A stretch of DNA of 64,000 nucleotides. Source: an uncultured Candidatus Entotheonella sp. GTDB lineage: Bacteria; Tectomicrobia; Entotheonellia; Entotheonellales; Entotheonellaceae. The stretch lies in NCBI GenBank assembly GCA_958295825.1, contig OY282375.1:2775489-2839488 (forward strand), given 5' to 3'. Position 1 is the stretch's first letter, and every line of letters starts with the position of its first letter. The position numbers and the translations under genes are program-made. Positions 1 to 9,046 of this stretch are shown here, piece by piece. The notes under the pieces were generated by a model. That model saw nothing but the letters and a program-made list of their open reading frames with translations. It did not search any database and was not told where the DNA came from.

Positions 1-2
1 AG

Positions 3-290
3 TTCGGCCCGCACCTGGGCGAGAATTCCTACCCCGACGGCTGCTCCTTCGATCAGGCCGGCAACCTGTGGGTCACCATGCCGTTCCGCAACGCCATCGG
101 CGTGCTGACGCCGGAGGCGGACTGGCACGTCGTGCTGGACGACCCCTCCGGCACCATCCTGCCGCGTCCCAGCAATCTCTGCTTCGGCGGCGACGACCTA
201 TGCACCGCCTACGTGGGCAACCTCGAAGGCGCCACGCTGCCGAGCTTCCGCGCGCCCTATCCGGGCATGCCGCTGGCGCATCAATTGTAA
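3..290 (+). CDS. SMP-30/gluconolactonase-like protein, C-terminal part (5' end outside window)
   Basis: The reading frame is open from the first bases of the window and ends in TAA at 288-290, so the N-terminus lies outside. The visible part contains PDGCSFDQAGNLWVTM and later LCFGGDDLCTAYVGNLEG. These are the Asp-Gly, D-x-x-GNLWV and FGG motifs of the six-bladed SMP-30/gluconolactonase/LRE-like propeller family, whose members are metal-dependent lactonases or related sugar-acid hydrolases. The substrate cannot be told from this fragment. The next gene (305-820) lies on the opposite strand and converges with it, 14 bp away. Confidence 0.7.
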   Translation, partial: FGPHLGENSYPDGCSFDQAGNLWVTMPFRNAIGVLTPEADWHVVLDDPSGTILPRPSNLCFGGDDLCTAYVGNLEGATLPSFRAPYPGMPLAHQL

Positions 291-304
291 AGTGGCTGAT
301 CCGT

Positions 305-820
305 CTACTGGGAAGGCGCGGAGCGCTCCCCGGCGTAGGTGTCCACGTGCATAAAGGAACGCTGCCCGTCGTCCCAGCGGAAGAGCTTGGCCTCGGCGAC
401 GTGGTCGGACTGGGCGTCGATGACGATGTGGTCCACCGGGTAGAGGGGCTCGGCGTTGTCGTCGGGTTCGCGGCCTAGCGCGGCGCGGGTGTCCTCGGCG
501 GAAAAGTAGGCGCCGACGTCGGGGTGGGAGTGGTAGATGATCTTCACCGGGCGCTCGCCAGAGACGCTTTCGAGCAGGAATCTCAAATCCTTGCCGCCGA
601 GGTAGTAAGCCTCGCGCGCCGTGCGCGGAAAGCGCTCCGGGTCGCGGGCGTGATAGCGATTCTGCTCGTTGACGCATGGGCGCGCCTCGTCGATCACCGG
701 GCTGCCTTGAGGCGCGATGAGAAACCCGCAGCATTCGTCGGGGTAGGTCTCACGGGCGTGGGCATAGATGGCGCCCAGAACGTGTGGCGGCACGGACGGC
801 AGGGGCGCATCGGACAGCAT
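305..820 (-). CDS. JAB/JAMM (Mov34/M67-type) metallopeptidase-like protein
   Basis: A 171-residue protein with a complete JAMM zinc site: Glu29 in YPDECCGF, then H97-S-H99-P, Ser107 and Asp110 in the H-x-H-x7-S-x2-D arrangement. Bacterial M67 proteins of this size hydrolyse isopeptide or C-terminal peptide bonds, for example on ubiquitin-like sulfur carriers in thiamin and cysteine synthesis. No sulfur-carrier gene lies next to it, so the substrate is unknown. I chose the ATG at 820 because AAAGGAG lies a few bases upstream. The open frame extends to 919, but the extra 33 residues look like untranslated leader. Confidence 0.85.
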   Translation of the reverse strand: MLSDAPLPSVPPHVLGAIYAHARETYPDECCGFLIAPQGSPVIDEARPCVNEQNRYHARDPERFPRTAREAYYLGGKDLRFLLESVSGERPVKIIYHSHPDVGAYFSAEDTRAALGREPDDNAEPLYPVDHIVIDAQSDHVAEAKLFRWDDGQRSFMHVDTYAGERSAPSQ

Positions 821-917
821 GGTCGAAACTCCTTTCAGGGATTGAGAACGGCACGCGACAGTGGGCACTATACCCCGTCCAAACGGCCACTTGCAACGCA
901 CGCCATGAGGTGACGCC

Positions 918-1433
918 ATACCGCGAACCTACGATTACTGCCCGCGATGCGCGGCCGCCTTCACCCGCCAAGTGCTGCACGGCCACGAACGCATGGTGTG
1001 CCCGGCCTGCCGGTTCATCTTCTGGCAGAATCCCGCCGTCGGCGTCGCCGTCATCGTCTTGCAGGAAGGCCGCATCGTACTGGCTCGGCGAGCCCGCGGG
1101 GCGTATCGCGGCGCCTGGTGCATTCCGTGCGGCTACGTCGAATACGACGAGGAAGTGCGCGCGGCGGCGCGGCGCGAATTCCGGGAGGAGACCGGTCTGA
1201 CGGTCGAGGTCGGCGAGGTGTACGCAGTGCATTCGAATTTCCACGATCCGGCGTCGCATTCGGTCGGCATCTGGTTCTGGGGCACCTTGGTGGAAGGGGC
1301 CTTGCAGGCGGCAGACGACGTTGACCAAGTTGAATGGGTTCCTCTGAACGACGTGCCGGGCAACCTGGCCTTTCCCACCGACCGTTTGGTCATTGAGCGG
1401 CTGCAGCGGGAATACGGGGCCACCATGCGCTGA
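918..1433 (+). CDS. NUDIX hydrolase with N-terminal zinc ribbon; start codon apparently mutated to ATA
   Basis: The Nudix box is complete: G-Y-V-E-Y-D-E, seven residues, then REFREETGL. Nudix enzymes hydrolyse nucleoside diphosphates linked to other groups. Upstream the frame encodes TYDYCPRC, followed about 18 residues later by CPAC, a four-cysteine zinc ribbon common in NADH-pyrophosphatase-like and ADP-ribose Nudix proteins. The first ordinary start codon in frame (GTG, 972) would remove half of this ribbon. The expected start, reading ATA-CCG-CGA at 918 just after a GAGGTG ribosome site, is ATA rather than ATG. I annotate from 918, but translation may be weak or start at 972. The C-terminus has normal length. 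Confidence 0.8.
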   Translation: MPRTYDYCPRCAAAFTRQVLHGHERMVCPACRFIFWQNPAVGVAVIVLQEGRIVLARRARGAYRGAWCIPCGYVEYDEEVRAAARREFREETGLTVEVGEVYAVHSNFHDPASHSVGIWFWGTLVEGALQAADDVDQVEWVPLNDVPGNLAFPTDRLVIERLQREYGATMR

Positions 1434-1502
1434 GGGCCGTCTGCCGGCAGCGCGGGCCGCGTGTTGATCGAGCGGTGGAGGCAGCGGCGCAGCATACCGT
1501 CT

Positions 1503-2144
1503 TCAGTCCAGATACTGCCTGACCCAGATGCGGAACGTTCGCATGACAGCCGTTCTGCCGATGCTTCGGCTTTGTACCAGGTGATGATGCAGGGCATCCG
1601 CCACCGGAATGGCGGGGAAATGACGACTCTGGGGTGACGGGACATATTGGCCGTGGCGCAGAATGTGGATTTCGAGGGTGTGGCCGTCGTACCGCCACAA
1701 CTCCGGCACACCCAGGCGAGCGTAGTTGTGAAAGCGGGTGCGGGCGGTCAGATCAATCTCGATGACGAGATCGGGGGGTGGGTCAAGGGTCAGGTCAATA
1801 CGTTTCTTGCCGCGAATGGCGGGCTCATGTTCGATGTAGAAACACTCGTCTGGCTCGACCGCCTGGTTCATGGGTTCATTCTTGAAGGTCGTTGAACCCA
1901 GATTGCGAAATTCACGTCCCTGCTCTTCCAGGATGATTTTGACCAGGTCGGCCAGAATGACTTTATCGTCTTCGTGCTCGGGGGATGGCGACATGATCTC
2001 AAGCATTCCGTTGCTGTACGACAACCGTGTGGAGCGTTTGTCTCCCAATTCATCCAGAATCAACTCAAGCTCGGACCACGTGACACCGGTCAAAAGGACT
2101 TGATGGCCTTGGGGAACCACCCAACGTCTGAGGTCGACTTGCAT
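1503..2144 (-). CDS. Uma2 family (DUF820) putative restriction endonuclease-like protein
   Basis: A 213-residue protein of the Uma2/DUF820 family. Members have a PD-(D/E)xK-like core and are abundant in cyanobacteria and some proteobacteria; their physiological role is unsettled. The core is visible as MLEIMSPSPEHE near residue 47, then KKRIDLTLDPPPDLVIEI (Asp and Glu of the metal site), then ARLGVPELWRYDG. The ATG at 2144 follows GGAAAGGAGGG on the minus strand, which decides the start over a longer open frame reaching 2318. The gene is divergent from the coiled-coil gene at 2352. Confidence 0.85.
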   Translation of the reverse strand: MQVDLRRWVVPQGHQVLLTGVTWSELELILDELGDKRSTRLSYSNGMLEIMSPSPEHEDDKVILADLVKIILEEQGREFRNLGSTTFKNEPMNQAVEPDECFYIEHEPAIRGKKRIDLTLDPPPDLVIEIDLTARTRFHNYARLGVPELWRYDGHTLEIHILRHGQYVPSPQSRHFPAIPVADALHHHLVQSRSIGRTAVMRTFRIWVRQYLD

Positions 2145-2351
2145 GACGGCTGCCCTCCTTTCCCCTGACGACAGAGGCGCATCATAACACGTTGCAAATG
2201 CCCCCCCCCGCAACGACGCATCATCCTGCGAAAAAATCCAGCGGGCACAAACAATCCCCGCGGATGCCTGACATGCCGAGTACCAACTGGACCGGCGTAC
2301 CCTCAACTCGTGATACAATTCTTTGAATCCTAATCATCCCAGGAGGACCCT

Positions 2352-2775
2352 ATGCGGCAGATATGGAACTGGATCAGAGAAAACGCAGGGACCATCGCGA
2401 GGGACCATCGCGGCGGTTGGCACCATCCTTATCGCATTCACTGCCCTCATCCAATTCGCCGTCCTCAATCCCATTCACCAACGCTTCGACGCCCAGGATA
2501 AACGTCTTGGCGATCTTAGGGCCGAGATGAACCAGCGCTTCGATACCCAAGAGAAGCACTTCAATCAGCGTTTCGATGACCAGGAAAAGTACATCAACCA
2601 GCGCTTCGACGCCCAAGACAAGCACTTCAACCAACGCTTCGACGCCGTGGACCAGCGCCTCGAGGTCCTGGAAAACGACGTGTCGGAACTTCGCAAGCTC
2701 AGCGATCGCGTCTCCCGCAACGAAGGACAGATCGACGCCATTAAGCGGCAGTTGCAAACCGCCGACGCGCCCTGA
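2352..2775 (+). pseudogene. Small membrane-anchored coiled-coil protein, frameshifted by a 13-bp tandem duplication
   Basis: The natural start is the ATG at 2352 behind AGGAGGACCCT; it gives MRQIWNWIRENAGTIA and then goes out of frame. The 13-bp unit GGGACCATCGCGA (2388-2400) is repeated at 2401-2413 with only its last base changed. Removing one unit restores one frame: a transmembrane helix (AAVGTILIAFTALIQF) followed by about 90 residues of heptad-like NQRFDxQEKH repeats, ending at 2775. The rest of the frame is also open from a TTG at 2323, but without a ribosome site. The architecture matches the small genes at 22720 and 33846. The function of this family is unknown to me. Confidence 0.7.
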
Positions 2776-2822
2776 ATCCGGCGCCAGCCCACCCAACGCA
2801 GACAGACGGTAACGGCAACTAC

Positions 2823-3195
2823 ATAAGACACTCCTGACCTTCCGGTTCCTTCACCGTCGTCGAGTCGAAGGCCCGGAGCTGGAACCCGCCGACGCCCGTC
2901 AGGGCGACGCCCCTCTCGCGGAACAACGCGACGCACGGAGCACGCAACCACGCCTTCGCCTTTCTCAAGCGCTTCAGCAAAGCCACGGCGGACAACTCGG
3001 TCAAGTTTCGCCTTCCTGGGCGCGGCCCACGGTCTCGCGCAACGAGTGGCCGCAGCCAAGATGCAGCAACAGCGTGCGCAACAGGCGCTCGACCGACTTG
3101 TCCTTGCGCAAACCCTTCAACGCTCCGGTCTGTTGCGCCCGTTCCCGCCAGTCCGACGGCAGAAACCCCGGCAGCACGTTCCAAACCTCGTCCAT
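2823..3195 (-). pseudogene. IS4-like transposase N-terminal remnant
   Basis: Two overlapping minus-strand frames together give an N-terminal transposase domain. The first (from the ATG at 3195) reads VWNVLPGFLPSDW, then GALKGLRKDKSVERLLRTLLLHLGCGHSLRETV. The second continues with LTELSAVALLKRLRKAKAWL and FQLRAFDSTTVKEPEG. This is the order seen in IS4-type transposases, with the last segment resembling the first catalytic Asp motif. A frameshift near 3005 separates the halves and the C-terminal two thirds are missing, so it is a dead fragment. I could not find its inverted repeats. Confidence 0.55.
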
Positions 3196-3427
3196 ACCCG
3201 CATCTCTGCCATGACATCAACCAAGACTTCGACATCATGGAACGTGGTACAATGCCGATCAGGTTAACGCTTTATGGGAGGGGGCAAGGCGAACCACTTC
3301 AAAATCCATCTGCGGGCACCGGATTGGGTTAGGGATCTGAATTGAAGCGGTCAAGAATCTCTTCAAACCTCATCTGCATTTCGTCCACCAGTGTCTTAAC
3401 TGCGTCTTTTACCTGACCCGCCTCATC

Positions 3428-4983
3428 GTAAGCGTTCAGGGGGTTGCCCTGCCCTTGTCTGTTGCATGACCGCCTTATCATCGGCTAGGGTTACTCGTTC
3501 CGCATTCTCCTATTGGCCCTGTTTTCAGGAAATCCCGAATGGCGCCGTCGATACCGCCTGAGCCGCTGTCGCAAACCGATTGGCAGCAAACACCACCGGT
3601 CGTACAAGCCCATCTCCTCACCCTGCATCAGCGTCTGGCCCAACTCCAACAGCAAATCGAGCAACTCCAACAGCGCTCGCAACGCACCTCCAAGACCTCC
3701 GACAAACCACCCTCGTCGGATTCACCCTTCCACAGACCCACGGACCCTACGGACAAGCCCACGGGCAAACGGGGCGCACGAAAGGGACACCCGGGTTCAG
3801 GTCCCAAGTTGCTCCGTCCCACCGAGCGGCGGGCCATCTATCCCGAACCTTGTCCTTGCGGCCAAGGCGTATCCGGCCACGTGGCGCCGTATCACACCCA
3901 TCAAGTCACGGAGTTGCCACCTGTCGAGATGGCCGTCACGCACTGGGTCTTGCACCAGGGTAGGGGTACGGGCTGCGGCAAGCTGCTCAGAGCCCGCCTC
4001 CCCAAGGCGCAGCAAAGCGGCTATGGCCCGCGCCTGACGGCCTTGATTGGCGAACTCAGCGCCATGCAGCGAATCTCCCGGCGTGGCGTGCAGGACTTCT
4101 GTCGTTCCGTCCTGGGGGTACCCATCAGCCTGGGTGCGATTCAGCGTCTCATCGACCGCACCTCCCTGGCCATCGCGCCACACGATGAGGCGATTGCCAC
4201 CTTGGCCCGCCAGGCGCGGGTGGGCTATGTGGATGAGACGCCTGGGTACTGTCGCCATGCCTTGCAGTGGCTCTGGAGCATGGTCACGGATACCGTCACC
4301 CTGTACCGTATTCATGCCAAGCGTTCGCAGGAAGCCTTCGGGTCTTTGATAAAGGATTGGCGTGGCATCCTGGTCAGCGACGGCTACGGGGTGTATCAAG
4401 GCTGGGGCAACCGTCGTCAGACCTGTCTGGCGCACCTCGTGCGTCGTGCCCGGGAGTTGTCGCAGCGCCGTCAAGCCGCCCTTGCTGATTGCGGCAAGGT
4501 GGCCTTGAAGGAACTTCAGCGATTGTGTCAGATGGCTCATGCGCCGCCAAGCGGTGGTCAGTGGCAAGCTTGGTATGCCCGTTTGTGCCGTTTCGTGCGG
4601 CGTTATGAGTTGCGCCCTGACGATGCGGGTCGCCTGGTGAGGCACTTACGGCGCGAGCTGGGTTCGCTATGGGTGTTTCTCAATGAGTCGGGAGTTGAGC
4701 CGACCAACAACCGGGCGGAGCGCGCTTTACGCTTTGGTGTGTTGTGGCGTCAGGGTTCTTTGGGTACGGCGAGCGCCAAAGGCAACGCCTGGGTGCAGCG
4801 GAGTCTGTCGCTGCGTCAGACGTGTCGGCAACTGGAGCAATCGAGCTTCTCGGTGTTGGTCGACGCCCTTGAGGCGTTCATGCACGACCGTCCGCCTGAT
4901 CTCTCCTGGCTACGATGACCCCACTCATTGCTCCACCCGCCGAACGCTTACGACAAGGGCAGGGCAACCCCCTGAACGCTTAC
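3428..4983 (+). mobile_element. IS66-family insertion sequence, copy 1 (single-transposase type)
   Basis: The element is 1,556 bp. Its ends are perfect 32-bp inverted repeats (3428-3459 and 4952-4983) beginning GTAAGCGTTCAGGGGGTTGC; the GTAA terminus is typical of IS66. It carries one long transposase gene and no tnpA or tnpB. The flanks (GCCTCATC at left, CTCAAGAG at right) are not a target duplication, which suggests an adjacent deletion or rearrangement after insertion. It is inverted relative to copy 2 at 5844-7399. Confidence 0.9.
3539..4918 (+). CDS. IS66-family transposase (TnpC-like), copy 1
   Basis: A 459-residue transposase. The N-terminal leucine-rich coiled coil (LLTLHQRLAQLQQQIEQLQQ) is followed by a basic Ser/Pro-rich linker (GARKGHPGSGPKLLRP) and a zinc-finger-like PEPCPCGQG. 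The DDE core follows: VGYVDETPGYC, ILVSDGYGVYQ, and the conserved NNRAERALR carrying the Glu. The length fits an intact single-gene IS66 transposase. It starts at the ATG at 3539. The protein is identical to that of copy 2, so both copies may be functional. Confidence 0.92.
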   Translation: MAPSIPPEPLSQTDWQQTPPVVQAHLLTLHQRLAQLQQQIEQLQQRSQRTSKTSDKPPSSDSPFHRPTDPTDKPTGKRGARKGHPGSGPKLLRPTERRAIYPEPCPCGQGVSGHVAPYHTHQVTELPPVEMAVTHWVLHQGRGTGCGKLLRARLPKAQQSGYGPRLTALIGELSAMQRISRRGVQDFCRSVLGVPISLGAIQRLIDRTSLAIAPHDEAIATLARQARVGYVDETPGYCRHALQWLWSMVTDTVTLYRIHAKRSQEAFGSLIKDWRGILVSDGYGVYQGWGNRRQTCLAHLVRRARELSQRRQAALADCGKVALKELQRLCQMAHAPPSGGQWQAWYARLCRFVRRYELRPDDAGRLVRHLRRELGSLWVFLNESGVEPTNNRAERALRFGVLWRQGSLGTASAKGNAWVQRSLSLRQTCRQLEQSSFSVLVDALEAFMHDRPPDLSWLR

Positions 4984-5843
4984 CTCAAGAGAGCCACTCC
5001 GATCGATAACCAACACTACGATTGTATTATCAAAGTCAAGTTTCCGACCTGTAATCTTGCTATCCGGTTCTGTATCCTGTTGCCAAAATTCGTCAAATCT
5101 AGGACTAGATTTAAGTGTTAAGGACCTTCCATCTGATTGTAAGTATAAGTAGCCTTGCTGCATTAAGAAATGTTGATAGTTTGCACGAAGAACTCCATCT
5201 ACTGTAAACAACGAAGGAGATAGTCCATCATGACCCGCTACCTCAAACTCAAACACCACCTCCTCATCCGAATTTGACACACGCCTCCAGTCCACAAGTC
5301 TATAACACCCATCCCCTCCTCCCAGGAATCTTCCATCGTTTCCCCTTGTTAATGACCAGCTTTCTATTAGAGTTTCCATCACTCCATCATATTCGGCTAT
5401 AATCGTGCATGCACTACCGCGCCACCACAAGTACAGATACCTAGACCTAGAGGGGGTTCCCAGTGTAACAGTTATTACATCAATTTGAGGTCTAGCTGGT
5501 TCGATTGCAACTGTTTCCTCAGGTTCCTCCTGCCAGTGCCAGATGTCAGGATAATGAGGCAGCAAACGACTGAGGTAACGTGCTGCGTGACTTGTCCACA
5601 ACAGAGGAACTTCTGCATCTTCCGGGATAATATAGGGATAAGGAAGTATAAATCGCAGTTCAAACACTACTTGGCGGTCTCTCTCTATCTCATCCGAATT
5701 CGATAAACGCCTCCAGTTCACATCCACTATTCGATAGGCGGTAAAAGGCGCCCGTATTAGATCAGGCGCGTGAGCCCCTTGCGCCACGAATAATGGCCCA
5801 TCCCCCACCACTGCTATCGCATCTCTTAGGGTCCTCATTTCCC

Positions 5844-7399
5844 GTAAGCGTTCAGGGGGTTGCCCTGCCCTTGTCGTAAGCGTTCGGCGGGTGGAGCAAT
5901 GAGTGGGGTCATCGTAGCCAGGAGAGATCAGGCGGACGGTCGTGCATGAACGCCTCAAGGGCGTCGACCAACACCGAGAAGCTCGATTGCTCCAGTTGCC
6001 GACACGTCTGACGCAGCGACAGACTCCGCTGCACCCAGGCGTTGCCTTTGGCGCTCGCCGTACCCAAAGAACCCTGACGCCACAACACACCAAAGCGTAA
6101 GGCGCGCTCCGCCCGGTTGTTGGTCGGCTCAACTCCCGACTCATTGAGAAACACCCATAGCGAACCCAGCTCGCGCCGTAAGTGCCTCACCAGGCGACCC
6201 GCATCGTCAGGGCGCAACTCATAACGCCGCACGAAACGGCACAAACGGGCATACCAAGCTTGCCACTGACCACCGCTTGGCGGCGCATGAGCCATCTGAC
6301 ACAATCGCTGAAGTTCCTTCAAGGCCACCTTGCCGCAATCAGCAAGGGCGGCTTGACGGCGCTGCGACAACTCCCGAGCACGACGCACGAGGTGCGCCAG
6401 ACAGGTCTGACGACGGTTGCCCCAGCCTTGATACACCCCGTAGCCGTCGCTGACCAGGATGCCACGCCAATCCTTTATCAAAGACCCGAAGGCTTCCTGC
6501 GAACGCTTGGCATGAATACGGTACAGGGTGACGGTATCCGTGACCATGCTCCAGAGCCACTGCAAGGCATGGCGACAGTACCCAGGCGTCTCATCCACAT
6601 AGCCCACCCGCGCCTGGCGGGCCAAGGTGGCAATCGCCTCATCGTGTGGCGCGATGGCCAGGGAGGTGCGGTCGATGAGACGCTGAATCGCACCCAGGCT
6701 GATGGGTACCCCCAGGACGGAACGACAGAAGTCCTGCACGCCACGCCGGGAGATTCGCTGCATGGCGCTGAGTTCGCCAATCAAGGCCGTCAGGCGCGGG
6801 CCATAGCCGCTTTGCTGCGCCTTGGGGAGGCGGGCTCTGAGCAGCTTGCCGCAGCCCGTACCCCTACCCTGGTGCAAGACCCAGTGCGTGACGGCCATCT
6901 CGACAGGTGGCAACTCCGTGACTTGATGGGTGTGATACGGCGCCACGTGGCCGGATACGCCTTGGCCGCAAGGACAAGGTTCGGGATAGATGGCCCGCCG
7001 CTCGGTGGGACGGAGCAACTTGGGACCTGAACCCGGGTGTCCCTTTCGTGCGCCCCGTTTGCCCGTGGGCTTGTCCGTAGGGTCCGTGGGTCTGTGGAAG
7101 GGTGAATCCGACGAGGGTGGTTTGTCGGAGGTCTTGGAGGTGCGTTGCGAGCGCTGTTGGAGTTGCTCGATTTGCTGTTGGAGTTGGGCCAGACGCTGAT
7201 GCAGGGTGAGGAGATGGGCTTGTACGACCGGTGGTGTTTGCTGCCAATCGGTTTGCGACAGCGGCTCAGGCGGTATCGACGGCGCCATTCGGGATTTCCT
7301 GAAAACAGGGCCAATAGGAGAATGCGGAACGAGTAACCCTAGCCGATGATAAGGCGGTCATGCAACAGACAAGGGCAGGGCAACCCCCTGAACGCTTAC
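5844..7399 (-). mobile_element. IS66-family insertion sequence, copy 2, with 8-bp target repeats
   Basis: The element is 1,556 bp with the same 32-bp inverted repeats (5844-5875 and 7368-7399) as copy 1 and in opposite orientation. It is flanked by the direct repeat CATTTCCC at 5836-5843 and 7400-7407, the 8-bp duplication expected for IS66. The two copies are almost identical. I noticed one difference, a synonymous GCC/GCT Ala codon in the transposase (near 4451 in copy 1, near 6376 in copy 2). Insertion is therefore recent, or the copies are homogenised by gene conversion. Confidence 0.93.
5909..7288 (-). CDS. IS66-family transposase (TnpC-like), copy 2
   Basis: Identical in protein sequence to the transposase at 3539-4918: 459 residues, coiled-coil N-terminus, CPCGQG finger, and the VDETPG, SDGYGVYQ and NNRAERALR catalytic segments. 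It reads on the minus strand, in the same direction as the vWA gene it interrupts. The gene is intact within a complete element with target repeats, so this is the copy most likely to be competent for movement. Confidence 0.92.
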   Translation of the reverse strand: MAPSIPPEPLSQTDWQQTPPVVQAHLLTLHQRLAQLQQQIEQLQQRSQRTSKTSDKPPSSDSPFHRPTDPTDKPTGKRGARKGHPGSGPKLLRPTERRAIYPEPCPCGQGVSGHVAPYHTHQVTELPPVEMAVTHWVLHQGRGTGCGKLLRARLPKAQQSGYGPRLTALIGELSAMQRISRRGVQDFCRSVLGVPISLGAIQRLIDRTSLAIAPHDEAIATLARQARVGYVDETPGYCRHALQWLWSMVTDTVTLYRIHAKRSQEAFGSLIKDWRGILVSDGYGVYQGWGNRRQTCLAHLVRRARELSQRRQAALADCGKVALKELQRLCQMAHAPPSGGQWQAWYARLCRFVRRYELRPDDAGRLVRHLRRELGSLWVFLNESGVEPTNNRAERALRFGVLWRQGSLGTASAKGNAWVQRSLSLRQTCRQLEQSSFSVLVDALEAFMHDRPPDLSWLR

Positions 7400-8743
7400 C
7401 ATTTCCCCATCACTATCATATTCAGCCAAAATGTATAGACTGTATTCCTCGCGTCCTTCCTCCTCCTCACGGAGGATATCTAACGTCCATAGCAGGAATC
7501 TAGGCGAATTTACCGGCGTACTTACGGTAACTACATTGCTAGTTGATCCAATTATTATCTCACTTGCAATTTCCCTAAATTCCGCTCCCAGTTGCTCGAC
7601 ACCGCGAAGTAGAGTGATGTCTTCGTCCGATCGGCAATAATAATCTCTAACGTATTTGCACAACTCATCCAAAAATGCTGGGTCAGTCTTAGTAATATCC
7701 CTACCCTTGGCACCGACCACAATGGTGTGCAATTCATCTTCATATTCGTGCTGTAAGTCATATATGTCCATAAGCTCTACATCAAGCGAGCTGGTTTCCA
7801 AACCATCAGTAAAGAATACTACCCTTCTCTGGACTTGTCCTGATCCTAGCTGTACATTCACCGCACGGTTCGTCCCTTTATATAGTGCCTCATATGCGGA
7901 GGTAGCTCCCTCGAAATTCAGACGATCTACATAAGCCGAGAGTTCTGATAATCCTCTCTCATCATCCAACGCATAAATCGGATTATCATCCTTAACATGA
8001 GTACTGAAGTCCACCACGGTGATTAGAAGGCAGGGTTCCGTATTCTCGCACGCTGGATCAAGCATCGGGGCTGCGTTGATCGTAATGCCGAACTCCAGCG
8101 TAGCGACATCGCCGTCGCTGTCCGCCACCGCGTACGTGTGGGTGATCTTACTTTGCTCCGTCGTGGGCGTGCCGGTGAGAGTACGGGTAGCGGCGTCGAA
8201 GCTCAGGCCGTCGGGGAGCGGCATGAGGCTGTACGTCAGCGGCGCGTCGCCGCTAGTCGCCGCCGGCAGCGTCAGTGGGTCGATGACCCTGCCTACCGTG
8301 AAGGCTTGATCACCCACCACCGCCCCCAATCCAAAGCTGGCACGACTGCCGCCGCCCGATGACGATGCCTGCCAATTCAGCACGATTGTGCCTGAATCAA
8401 ACCCGCTGCCGAAACGGATTGCAGCAATGACGTACACGTGACCCCGTTGCGCAGTGAAGCGCACCTCGCTGGAGAGTCGGGTGAAGTCATCGAGCGCATC
8501 GTCTGTGTAAATCAGCAGCAGCGTGTCGAGGTCGGTGCCTCGGGTATCGAAGGTGACGAGGCCTGTCGCCGGCGCCGTCCAGGTCCATTCCGCGTACCAG
8601 ACGTTTGCACGAACGCTCTGGCCCGACGCGCCGCTGATTGGTACGGGTGGTTCGTCCTCTGTTTGCGCAAAACCCAGCTTGACGTAGCCGACATCCATGA
8701 TCGCGATCAAGACCACCAACGTCCAGACACCGAACCGTTTCAT

Positions 8744-9046
8744 GCCACGCCTCCTGAGGAATTCCTGATACGCAACGGATGCATCACGTCTTGCAGGGCT
8801 GGAACACGACACCTTGAGCCATTCTCCCCATTGAGTCTATATTACACAATTACACAACGGAAGGTACGGTGTCCAATGCGTTTGTGGGGCGACGATGGCG
8901 CACCGCATGGTTATGACGACAACTCCCATACGCGCTTGCCTTGGTTAACGCCGGCTGCCCGGCTTGCGCCGCTCCTGCGCCTCACCTACAATGCCGCCCA
9001 CTTTTCCAGCTCCCTTGCAACCCGTGGAGAACACAGGAGGTGTGGC
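8744..9046. other. Intergenic region between the vWA gene and the LLM gene
   Basis: About 300 bp between two divergent genes, with no coding sequence I can support. It should hold both promoters. On the plus strand TTGAGC (8814-8819) and TATATT (8838-8843) are 18 bp apart, a plausible sigma-70 promoter but some 200 bp from the LLM start. AGGAGG for the LLM gene lies at about 9036-9041. Confidence 0.5.
8814..8843 (+). promoter_or_regulatory. Candidate sigma-70 promoter for the LLM monooxygenase gene
   Basis: TTGAGC and TATATT are separated by 18 bp. The match is moderate and the 5' leader would be about 200 bases. Confidence 0.3.

Larger units (their letters stand above)
3329..8743 (-). pseudogene. 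Secreted vWA-domain protein gene split by two IS66 insertions
   Basis: Three in-frame pieces are present: 7400-8743 (residues 1-448), 4984-5835 (about 284 residues) and 3329-3427 (32 residues and a stop). The ATG at 8743 follows AGGAGG and gives a signal peptide (MKRFGVWTLVVLIAIMDVGY). Next come a PPC-type beta domain with VTFDTRGTDLDTLLLIYTDD, a putative Ig domain ending LTGTPTTEQ, and a vWA-like domain (LLITVVDFSTH, then VVFFTDGLETSS). Removing the element at 5844-7399 with one copy of its 8-bp target repeat CATTTCCC (5836-5843 and 7400-7407) joins the first two pieces perfectly. The third piece keeps phase, but the element at 3428-4983 has no target repeat, so sequence may be lost there. 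Probably an extracellular protein; now inactive. Confidence 0.75.

Noticed and set aside
8438..9046. N-terminal extension of the LLM monooxygenase to 622 residues
   Set aside because: The extra 200 residues overlap the divergent vWA gene, lack motifs, and a ribosome site sits before the GTG at 9047.
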